A stretch of DNA of 64,000 bases from Atkinsonella hypoxylon. Taxonomy: Eukaryota > Ascomycota > Sordariomycetes > Hypocreales > Clavicipitaceae. The stretch lies in NCBI GenBank assembly GCA_000729835.1, contig JFHB01000117.1, positions 1-64,000 on the forward strand. Reading direction: 5' to 3'. Of this stretch, positions 1-8,161 are shown one piece after another (the first letter of the stretch is position 1; the number at the start of each line of letters is the position of its first letter). The translations under genes and the position numbers were made by a program. Under the pieces are notes generated by a model. That model saw only the letters and a program-made list of their open reading frames with translations. It searched no databases and was not told the origin of the DNA.

Positions 1-111
1 ATATATATATAATAAAATAAAACCAATAAAAAAATAACCCCCTCCGCCCCCCCCCCCCCGCCATATCGACGACTGGCACGACAACCTCGTACGCCGCGCC
101 TAGCATTTCCG

Positions 112-1480
112 ATGTGGTGGCTATTCAGCATTATTTTTAGCTCCATCTTCCTCTTCACCATCGTTCTGTCGATTCCCGTTGCCTTTGATGTCGGCGGTCG
201 TGATAGCGGACTGGCCTACAGCTTGTCTCTGTTCATCTACTACCTCATGTATTCGGCGATTCGCATCGTGACGCCGACACGGTCCCGCCTCGGCTCGACG
301 ATATCGAATTTCCTGCGTGTGTCGCAGTGGATCATCATCCCTTCGTTGCTTATCTGGGCTTTGGGCCAGTTTGCCGTCGACGCGGGAAGCACAAACTGGG
401 TGGACAGGACGGTGGGAGGCATATTCCAGTCCAAGAGCAAGAACTGGACTGAGTGGTTGTTTGGCAAGGATGGCGTGCTCGAGACAGTCATGCTGGGCAG
501 CTGGGACAATGTCCTGCGATACGCCGGACCGGCTTTCCAGCTGCTAGAGGGATTCTGCACGCTGCTGGTCATTCAGGCTGCTGGCCAAATTACGCGCTGG
601 CTTGTGAATCGAGGACGAAGCGACACATGGGTGGTGAGTTTCTTGTTTCTTTTTTTAACCTTGAATATATATCCGCTTGGATCAGCTTGGACTCGACTAA
701 CGCTGTTGCTTGCAGATTATTCTCCTCGCATTTTCCGGCTCTATTATCGCGAGCGCAGTCTACTTCCTCTGGAGAGTTGCACAGTTTCCACAAATCAGCA
801 ATCTTGACGCTATTTTGATCGGCGTAACTATTACGACGGTTACCTTTCTCTGCGCTTATGGTATCGGCAGCGGCCGCGGAAATCCCATCGAGAGCTCTCT
901 GCTGTTCGCCTACGTTGTTCTTTGCGTCTATCAAATCTTTACCGACTATCTCCCCTCGGAAGTTGTCGAGGAGGCATCATCACAACCGGAAATACCGCCC
1001 CTGCCGCCCGTCATCATGGCGTCCTACTCTACGCTGTTGCACATTCTAGGCTCGCTGCCTTCTGCGATTCACTCGTCACTTGCTTTTCTCTACGCTGCAT
1101 TCCAGACCATTACGCCTTCCGTCATTATCTCACTAGCGTACCGGCTCTTCGTCTTTTACTCTGCCACACGAATCATCCCCTCAGTGCGAGACCTCGGGGC
1201 GCGTGCGCTCATGGATGATCCCAGCTTCGAGGATTCGGAAACAGCGAACAAGTTGCTCGGATTTCTCAGTTGGTTCTCACCATCGATTCTGGTATCCGTG
1301 TACACTAGTTTGTTGCTGCAACACTTTTCGACGAGCGACGGTCCTGACGGATGGACTCTTCGAGGTGGCGACGTCGGGGGCAGCACCTGGAGGTGGATCA
1401 ATGTCGGGTTGACCATTGTTCTGTACGGCGTGGAACTTTACCTCGATACGGGGGAGCCAGATCACTGGAAGGTCGATTAA
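112..1480 (+). CDS. ICE2: Ice2-family ER membrane protein
   Basis: This is a polytopic ER membrane protein of the fungal ICE2 family, known in yeast for cortical ER inheritance and for linking lipid droplets and phospholipid supply to ER membrane growth. Two exons, 112-633 and 716-1480, give about 428 residues. The 82-bp intron has a GTGAGT donor and CTAAC followed by a TTGCAG acceptor, and splicing joins TWV to IILLAF in phase 0. The N-terminus begins with a hydrophobic segment followed by the family-like LSIPVAFDVGG. LEGFCTLLVIQAAG, GNPIESSLLFAYVV and YRLFVFYSATRIIPS match what I recall of the yeast protein, and many other hydrophobic helices lie between. The start is the first ATG before the hydrophobic segment. 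No upstream gene is visible in the 111 bases before it. Family call is firm; function is by homology. Confidence 0.9.
634..715 (+). other. Intron of ICE2
   Basis: GTGAGT donor, a CTAAC branch-like site about 20 bases before the end, and TTGCAG acceptor. Removal restores one open frame across both halves of the protein. Confidence 0.85.
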
Positions 1481-2225
1481 GGTCCCAGGTTTGAAAACAA
1501 AGGGGAGAGGAACACTGTTTGTGCAGTCGTGAATTGCAAAGGCAGATATCACGCTGAGACACCATTCAAGTGCTCTAGTGCTCTGGTGCTTTATTTTGTT
1601 TATTTTCTTTTCCTCTTGGGGGCAGTTTGCGCATTGCAGGAGAAAGGAAGAGGACATGCTCAAGAGGCACTTTTGTCAAACCCGGTTGGTTCGTGTGGAC
1701 GTGGTAAACGGGTCGGAAGATCAACTGGTTGGGAAAATGGCGTTACGGTAGTGGGGCACTTTTTGTGTGTGTGTCCGGAGCATGGCGATATTGATATAAT
1801 TCATTTTTTTTTCTTTATCGATTGCACATATTTTTGTGTGAATATGATATACGAAAGCATGTTGGTGCATTGATTGGGGGAAAACTTGATGTCCGCGAGT
1901 GAGCGACGTAGCATGGCTTGGCGGGAGCATTATTGATAAGGCGGACAAATAATGATGTCATGAATTCTATGCGAGCGCGTATCTAACATGGTTCATTGGA
2001 AAGTTGTGGTTCTTGCCTGTATTTCGTACGTTGATGGCACTAATGCGAATGGTTAGTTAGTTATATTGTGCATTCAGTCCGGCTCTACCCGACGTCGACG
2101 TCGATGTCGATGCCTTGCGCCCCGATCCGTCCTAGCCAGCAACGAACCAACTCGACTCGACACAGTCACGCCGGCGAACAACCCCCATCCAGACACTCTG
2201 CATCCCCAACTCAGATTCATTCACG
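1481..2225. other. Intergenic, ICE2 3' flank and hydrolase promoter
   Basis: No convincing gene. It holds the ICE2 3' region with T-rich stretches near 1800, and a CG-rich microsatellite-like run of GTCGAC/GTCGAT units near 2090-2112 just ahead of the hydrolase leader. Short open frames here have no coding character. Confidence 0.6.
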
Positions 2226-3323
2226 ATGGACTACGCAACAAGGGGCCTCCCGCCCCCGCCGCCCGTCTCCCAAACCACCATCCCGATGGCCGGCCTCCTA
2301 GTCGACGTCTACGGCCTCGACGAACTCCCGCCCGCGTCCCCGCTCACATGTCTCTGGCTCCTGCACCCGCGCACACGCACGCGCGCGCGCATGCAGGACA
2401 TTGCGCGGCGGACGCTCCATGCTTGGCACGGCGGGGCGCCGCAGCGCTCCGGCACGAGGGGCCTCGTCGCGCTCGCCTTCGACATGCCTAACCACGGGAG
2501 CAGGCTCGTCAGCGAGGTGAGCAACTTGACGTGGCGGGGGGGCAACGACAAGCACGGGATCGATATGGCGGCCGTGGTGGGCGGTGCGGCGTCGGACGTG
2601 AGCTTGCTTATGGACCTTGTGGGAGGGTACCTGGGCCGGAGGGTGGACGGCCATGTGTGTTTGGGATGGAGCCTGGGCGGGCATGCTGCGTGGTGGACTT
2701 TGTTCGGGGAGGCGAGGATGGACGGCGGGGTGGTGGTGGTTGGCTGTGTGGACTATCTTGGTACGATCCTGTCTCTCTTTTTTTTTTTTTTTTTCCTTCC
2801 CCAGTCGTGGCCGCGCTGGGTGAAGCGTCTTGGTACCAGGGGGGGGGGGGGGGTGTTGACGTCCTGCTCACCAGCCCTCATGACGAACCGCGCCCAGGCT
2901 TCTGGCCTTGAAGGCGCCCTCGGAAGCAAGTACCTCCCTCCAGACCTGCTCGCCATGCTCCGGACGCGCGATCCGAAATCGATCCTCTTCGGCACCATGG
3001 CCCCTGTGCCAGACGCGCACGCCCTCTCGGCGACCGAACGCGCTCGTCTCCGCGGCATTCTGGACGCACGCATCCGGGCCAAGAAGGTGTTTGCTTGCTC
3101 GGGCGCCGAGGACCGTCTCGTCCCGTACCAGAGGTCGGAGCCGCTCTTGGCGCTTCTGAAGGAGGCGGTCCGGCCTGGGGGGTGGTATGACGATGGGCTG
3201 GTGGTGCTTCGTGATCGCGTGTACGAGGGCGTCGGGCACAGCTTCGCTGCGGACATGGTTGGCGACGCGGTTTCCTTCCTTGTAGATCTTGTGGCGGAGG
3301 GTCCGAGGCGGGCTGGGATTTGA
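2226..3323 (+). CDS. Alpha/beta hydrolase (serine esterase-like)
   Basis: A putative cytosolic serine hydrolase of the alpha/beta fold. Two exons, 2226-2760 and 2875-3323, give about 327 residues. The nucleophile elbow GWSLGG places the catalytic serine near residue 149. The likely acid is Asp258 in GAEDRLVP and the likely base His300 in GVGHSF, so a full triad in the right order is present. The splice joins VDYL to ALMTNRAQ, a junction I recall as conserved in fungal relatives. The intron carries T17 and G15 runs, is 114 bp long and has no in-frame stop, so retention would insert 38 residues rather than truncate. No signal peptide is evident. The gene is GC-rich and converges on the kinase-like gene downstream. 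Substrate unknown. Confidence 0.82.
   Translation: MDYATRGLPPPPPVSQTTIPMAGLLVDVYGLDELPPASPLTCLWLLHPRTRTRARMQDIARRTLHAWHGGAPQRSGTRGLVALAFDMPNHGSRLVSEVSNLTWRGGNDKHGIDMAAVVGGAASDVSLLMDLVGGYLGRRVDGHVCLGWSLGGHAAWWTLFGEARMDGGVVVVGCVDYLGTILSLFFFFFFLPQSWPRWVKRLGTRGGGGVLTSCSPALMTNRAQASGLEGALGSKYLPPDLLAMLRTRDPKSILFGTMAPVPDAHALSATERARLRGILDARIRAKKVFACSGAEDRLVPYQRSEPLLALLKEAVRPGGWYDDGLVVLRDRVYEGVGHSFAADMVGDAVSFLVDLVAEGPRRAGI
2761..2874 (+). other. Frame-neutral intron with T17 and G15 runs
   Basis: GTACGA donor and CTCACCAG acceptor in phase 1. It contains T17 at 2778-2794 and G15 at 2839-2853. Its length is a multiple of three and it has no in-frame stop. The acceptor was chosen because it restores VDYLALMTNRAQ. 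Confidence 0.7.
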
Positions 3324-3653
3324 TGGGCTGGACTTGTGTGTACTTGGCACTAATGTACGATTGCTCTTGGATCTGTTTGTTGTCCAAACAATCATGAGGT
3401 TGTCTAAGCGGACCCCTTCGAAGCTGCGCGATCCAAGTCACATGGAATGCCGCTCGCTCAGCCAAGTCGATATTGACCAACGCAGCTATCATGTCCCTAT
3501 CATACCTACCGAGGTCTAGACTTTGCCCAAGCACGAAATTGGCATGAACATAGAAGAAAAAGGGGATAATATTAGCTCAGTGACCCATAAGGGGAAACTG
3601 CGCGACGATACAGAAAGGAGTCTGCAGGTTCTGTTCACATCATACCGAAACCC
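3324..3653. other. Intergenic between convergent genes
   Basis: About 330 bases between the hydrolase stop and the kinase-like gene stop. Presumably overlapping 3' UTRs. No gene seen. Confidence 0.5.
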
Positions 3654-5870
3654 TTAACAGACACTCATGGTTACTCCGTACCACACGAACACAAAGCGGG
3701 CCTCTGAAATGTCCCTTGCAAATAACATATGCTGTTTGCGAGCTGCTTTTTCTTCTTCACTTGCGCTTGGCTTGCGCTTCAGCTCGTGAGGCACCGATTC
3801 TGTCAGGGACTTTCGAGGGGATTCAAGTAATATAGCCCGTTCAAAGTCGATTATCATGACCCCGTTCGTCTCAGCATTGAACAACATATTGGCCTCTTGC
3901 ACATCTCTGTGAGCCACCCCCTCCTGGTGCAGGGCCTGCACGGCCCGAACAGCCTCATCTTCGAGGCATCTCTTCCCGTCGTCAACCTTCTCTAAAACAT
4001 GGTGTCCACCCCACGATAGGAATGTCATATGAACAACATAGACTCGATGGTCATAGTAGTAAGTCTTGTTCATGGATCGGAGGTCAATGGCGCCTAGAAA
4101 CACGGGTACGTACACACCTTGGATCGGCCTCAGCCGCTGGTAGACCGCAGCCTCGTGCTCGAGGTCCTCGATAAAAGCCTCCACCGTACCTTTACTGACA
4201 AAGGTGTAGCCGTATGCAAGGAGGGTGACTTTGGAGAGTACACCGCGCGCGCCACTAGTTCCCAGGGCCGTGATTCCATCATCAAGAGACTGCTTTAGCT
4301 GTTTTTGAAGAAGGTCAATCCACTCCGCGTGATCGACAGGGTGACGGTCACGGTCGCCCGCCTCACCCTGGCGGTGAAGTGTCACGTTTGGGCATTTGGA
4401 ATCCAGAGACCCCCCTTGAATCAACCCCAGGAGACATCTTTGCGAACAGTATTGCTGGCCCTGTGCGTCGCTTCCTGCTGGATGTTGGCTGCTCCGGGCC
4501 TCTTCCGTACTTGGTCCCGCGGAAGTGGGAGTATCCGCTGGTCCTGTCGCTGCTTCGCTGTCACCTGATGATTCGGACGGGTTCTTTCCTAACGATTCCT
4601 CAGACGGACCGAGGACGCGCGGCGAGCGGTATGGTGAACGATCGACCTTTTCGTAGGTCGTGGGTATATAGCACGAGGCGTTAGCTGATGACGCTAGTCG
4701 CTCATTCTCAGGAATAGAACGCAGTGTCGTTTCGAAATCATCAGCACACTTCTTCAGGCCCTTCATAGCTCGCAAGCGTTCCTCTTGCCCGTGCTGGTAC
4801 CGTTTCCCAGGGGCGCCAAGAGCCATTAATATAAATGCTAGATACTGACCGGCAGCTGAGCAAATGTCGATATTTTCCGGATGGGCCAATACCTCGGGAC
4901 CAGGTTCCGCCAAATGATAGTACAGAGTCTGTGGCTCGGCCCAATCGACTTTAAGAAACACAATCGCCTCGCCTGTGGTAAGCAGGCCATACTCAAGACC
5001 ATCTTCCAACATGTAGTGATATACCCGCGTGATAGCAGACGCCACTAGCCTCTCTGCATGGTACTGAAATCGCGCGTCGGGCTCCTCACAAGTCGGCATC
5101 TGCTTCCGGTTGACCACCTCGTAGATGTTCAAGGCGTGAAGTCCTACACGCAGATGCGGAGCGGTCAGTTTATGGGGCAGCCTGTACTCGCACACACAGA
5201 CCATTTTGCGCGGTGCTAACCTAGAGCTATCGGCTTGGTAGACGCATATCTGGTATGGTAATAGCTGGCGGAGATCTTGACGGGTCTTTGGTGGTAGCCT
5301 TGACGTTTCTCTTGTAATAACTTCGTCGGCGATGTCGCTCATAGCGTGGGGATCAAACCCGAATTTCACGTCATTTTCGATCTGAAAGACTCTGCTGATA
5401 GTTTTTACATGCTTCAATTGACCAAGGATGAGCGTGATAGGACCCTCCAGACTATCGCAGAGGAAGAATTCAAATCTCCTCTCGCTCGCCATGGACTGCT
5501 GCGATATTTTCTCTCCCATGCCGGCCACGAAGCTTCGGCTGTGGAAAACACGGCTATCGGCAGGAAAGTGATCGCAGATTGTGCCGAAGATGGTTCTTTG
5601 GTCCTTGAGGAAGTCAGGCCACGGCCTCAGGTTTTCCGGACACCATTTCTCTCGTGGACTAGTTACAGGGCGCCTCGGCGACAACTTGGCGTCTTTTTCT
5701 ACGGTAAATCCATAGGCCAAGGAGAAGTGGAAGGCGTTGAGGTACTCGTTCAATGTTGTTTGCCGCGTCCGTCCCTCTGCTCCATACAAGCGTATTTCCG
5801 CTTCGTCGGCGCGTCGTCGCGCCTCTTGCACCAACCTTTCCAGCTCCTTTATCCTTGCTTGTTCCCCCAT
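3654..5870 (-). CDS. Fungal-specific protein kinase-like protein
   Basis: A large accessory protein of about 738 residues with a C-terminal kinase-like domain, in one exon. The N-terminus has a short coiled coil (QARIKELERLVQEARRRADE). It is followed by a long region with the LNEYLNAFHFSLAYGF and LRPWPDF motifs that I associate with a family expanded in Sordariomycetes. A cysteine-rich block (CSQRCLLGLIQGG through SKCPN) precedes the kinase fold. The catalytic loop is HRDVQEANML with Asp near residue 656 and its Asn present. The metal-binding motif is DFE instead of DFG, Asp near 675. The start was set at MGEQARIKELE; an upstream ATG at 5994 with a possible small intron (donor near 5945-5950) could add a short leader exon. 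Substrate unknown. Such genes are typically variable between strains. Confidence 0.72.
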   Translation of the reverse strand: MGEQARIKELERLVQEARRRADEAEIRLYGAEGRTRQTTLNEYLNAFHFSLAYGFTVEKDAKLSPRRPVTSPREKWCPENLRPWPDFLKDQRTIFGTICDHFPADSRVFHSRSFVAGMGEKISQQSMASERRFEFFLCDSLEGPITLILGQLKHVKTISRVFQIENDVKFGFDPHAMSDIADEVITRETSRLPPKTRQDLRQLLPYQICVYQADSSRLAPRKMVCVCEYRLPHKLTAPHLRVGLHALNIYEVVNRKQMPTCEEPDARFQYHAERLVASAITRVYHYMLEDGLEYGLLTTGEAIVFLKVDWAEPQTLYYHLAEPGPEVLAHPENIDICSAAGQYLAFILMALGAPGKRYQHGQEERLRAMKGLKKCADDFETTLRSIPENERLASSANASCYIPTTYEKVDRSPYRSPRVLGPSEESLGKNPSESSGDSEAATGPADTPTSAGPSTEEARSSQHPAGSDAQGQQYCSQRCLLGLIQGGSLDSKCPNVTLHRQGEAGDRDRHPVDHAEWIDLLQKQLKQSLDDGITALGTSGARGVLSKVTLLAYGYTFVSKGTVEAFIEDLEHEAAVYQRLRPIQGVYVPVFLGAIDLRSMNKTYYYDHRVYVVHMTFLSWGGHHVLEKVDDGKRCLEDEAVRAVQALHQEGVAHRDVQEANMLFNAETNGVMIIDFERAILLESPRKSLTESVPHELKRKPSASEEEKAARKQHMLFARDISEARFVFVWYGVTMSVC

Positions 5871-6228
5871 GATGCTTGAATAGATCACATAGTGAGCAAT
5901 GAGGTCTCGAGTCTGTCGATAAGTTGACTTCTTCCCAGGACTTACCTGACCTGAGAGTGCTGAAAATCTCCGTGGCGAGAAGCTGCTCGTTCATGTCTTA
6001 GCACGCAGAAGTTGAATTGGCATTGTGAGAAAAAAAAAGCCACTTACTGTGTAACTTTAGGTCAAGGTCTATTGTTGTTCTTGGGGAGGTCACAGAGAAA
6101 CCGGACAGTATTCACAAAAAGAAAAACTAAATTGTGAAATCACTCCTGTATCCCGTAAGTTTTAGAAACTGACGTGTTGTGACGTCTTATTTTGGCGTGA
6201 ACCCTCCTGAGGTGATGCATGAGCTGCG

Positions 6229-6458
6229 TCTCTTTGATGCCGAAGGCTACACTCTCGTACCTTCCTTGTCGATGCACAGAGCGACATTAAGTGACATTTT
6301 TTGCTGCGTAGATTTAAACAACAAGCAATGTAACTTTGTGTACCCTAAGTGCTTCTGCCTCCCCATAATTATTATGGAACCAAAGTGCCTTATTACAGTA
6401 TTTTAATTGGCTAAAAATGGGTCGATACGAGAGTGTACCCTTCTCGGCATCAAAGAGA
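6229..6458. mobile_element. MITE-like foldback element
   Basis: The left end (6229-6260) and right end (6425-6458) are inverted copies of a roughly 34-bp sequence that begins TCTCTTTGATGCCGA and ends TACACTCTCGTA. They differ by a 2-base indel and two substitutions. The 160-bp interior is AT-rich and non-coding. Size, terminal inverted repeats and lack of coding fit a miniature inverted-repeat transposable element. No clear target-site duplication is visible. Confidence 0.6.
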
Positions 6459-6564
6459 TGACTCGCACGTGGTCATAAGAAAGCACATGGCAAATCCCCG
6501 CATTTAATTCATCCTCCCACCCCACCCAACACCCGCACGGTTCAAGGTCTCATCCTTGTCTGAT

Positions 6565-6604
6565 CGCGTCACGACCGCGTCACGACCGCGCTACGACCGC
6601 GTTG
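6565..6604. repeat. 11-bp tandem repeat (CGCGTCACGAC)
   Basis: About 3.6 imperfect copies of CGCGTCACGAC in direct orientation, in the spacer downstream of the DUF218 gene. Confidence 0.75.
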
Positions 6605-6967
6605 CAGGACATCACAGTGGGATTTCTTAGCTGAGCAACTGTCCAAGTCCATGTGTATTCACGAGAACGTCTCAGAAGCCTCATAACTGTTGCGCCATCA
6701 GTACATGAGATCCGACTCTTGCAGATTCGGGCCCCAAACAGCGCCTTCTCCTAACCTGTACATCTACTAGGAATTCATGCTTCTAATAAGAATCACCAGT
6801 CTCCCCATAGAACGCTAGCACCCGAATTACCAAGCATCCTGCACACGAACGTCTCGCTTGATCCAAAAATTGACACCCGCGAGCCTAGATGCGCCTGTAA
6901 AACACCAACCACATCGCTTGAGAACCACCACGCCGCTTCTACAAATCTGGCAACAAAGAAGCACAGT

Positions 6968-7913
6968 CTACCGAAATCTATTACCATGCTCACGTCGCGC
7001 CATTCCATAATGCGCAACCAAAGAACCCCTCTCTCCACCTGATCCCTCCCCAAAATCACCCTGCCAGATTCCCCAAACATTTCTCCTCGCCCTCTTCCCC
7101 GCCAACTTCTCCCCCGCCCCCCACGGATCATCCTCCCAGTCCCGCAAGGCCTGTCCTTCTCCTCGCAGAGTCTCCTCCCTCCTATCACCCTCCAAGGGCG
7201 GATCTATGCCCACGAAATTCGACTTGTCCCCGGGCAGCCCGATCGCATCGCAATGCTTCATGACCCGTTCCCGCTTGAACGCGTGGCTGATGATGGTGAC
7301 TTCCGCCGGCCAGCTGCGGAAGCGCTCCCGGAAGAGCGTCAGACTGAACAAGATATTGTGGAAGGAGTCGAGGGCGCGTTCCTCGAGGATGATGTCTTCA
7401 TCTGTGACGGGAGGTGTGAGGAGGTCGAAGTAGGTGTTTTGGTGGGCTATGTTTGCGTAGGACTGTGCTTCGGAGAGCTTGGTCTCAGGGCGTGTCGGGG
7501 CTCTGGTTGGGGTTAGCGGATGAGGAGCTGATAGCAAGAAGAAACGGTCGAGGGTCGTCGAGGGAGGATAGCAGAATAGAGTAAGGGGCGAGAGAAGACG
7601 ATGTGGGACGGATAAGAGGCTTGATGTGCGGATTCGGCAGATGGAGACCTTGGGTCTAAGATGAACCATTGGCGGATCTGTATGTCACATTGTTGCAACG
7701 CAGTAAGATCGCATACCCTGAAAATGCAAGCACAGAGGATTCCCTCCTGGCAGATAAACACTTCAACCCGGCTTGGACATGTTTTACGAAAGTAGGCGTC
7801 TCGCGCTGCTGAAATTCAGCTATGAGCCATTCACTCTCGGATTGGCCCTTAGTTGGGCCATCGATATATATGCCGTGGCAGCAGACGATGATGAGGTGAG
7901 TGGACGCAGTCAT
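6968..7913 (-). CDS. DUF218 (YdcF-like) domain protein
   Basis: A small conserved protein of about 243 residues related to bacterial YdcF/DUF218 proteins, which have a Rossmann-like fold; their role in fungi is not established. Exon 1 is 7913-7717 and exon 2 is 7502-6968. Splicing in phase 2 joins VLAFSG to APTRPETKLSEAQSY, the block expected between strands of this domain. The first exon carries LIIVCCHGIYIDGP, the second ALDSFHNILFSL, VTIISHAFKRERVM and VGIDPPLEGDRRE, all typical of the fungal family as I recall it. The 214-bp intron is long for this locus but has a GTATGC donor, CTAAC and a CCAG acceptor. No signal peptide. FOL3 lies about 250 bp upstream on the same strand. Confidence 0.8.
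7503..7716 (-). other. Intron of the DUF218 gene
   Basis: GTATGC donor and CTAACCCCAACCAG acceptor on the minus strand. Its removal gives a continuous conserved domain. A short read-through frame inside it shows no similarity to the domain. Confidence 0.65.
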
Positions 7914-8161
7914 GTCGACAGTGAGACGTGAGTGGGGATGATTGCGTGAGATTGATGGATTCAGGTATCAATTAGGTTACATATCATGTGATCGGTGCGG
8001 AGACTTACGACTCGCATCAATTGGCTACTGCAAAGAATAAGAATGGCAACAATCATCTCATCTCCTTCTATATCAAGTATATACTGACTGGAATTTACAT
8101 GCTATTATACAGTACAGGGTAAATGGTACAAGTTGATGTCGCCGTCGAATCTTGTCACGAT

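Larger units (their letters stand above)
5871..6967. other. Intergenic with foldback element and tandem repeat
   Basis: About 1.1 kb between two minus-strand genes. It contains the possible upstream leader exon of the kinase-like gene (ATG at 5994), a 230-bp inverted-repeat element and an 11-bp tandem repeat, listed separately. No other gene is supported. Confidence 0.6.

Noticed and set aside
2878..3534. Minus-strand open frame of 218 codons
   Set aside because: It lies opposite the hydrolase gene, whose GC-rich third positions keep the reverse frame open. No domain and no plausible start context.
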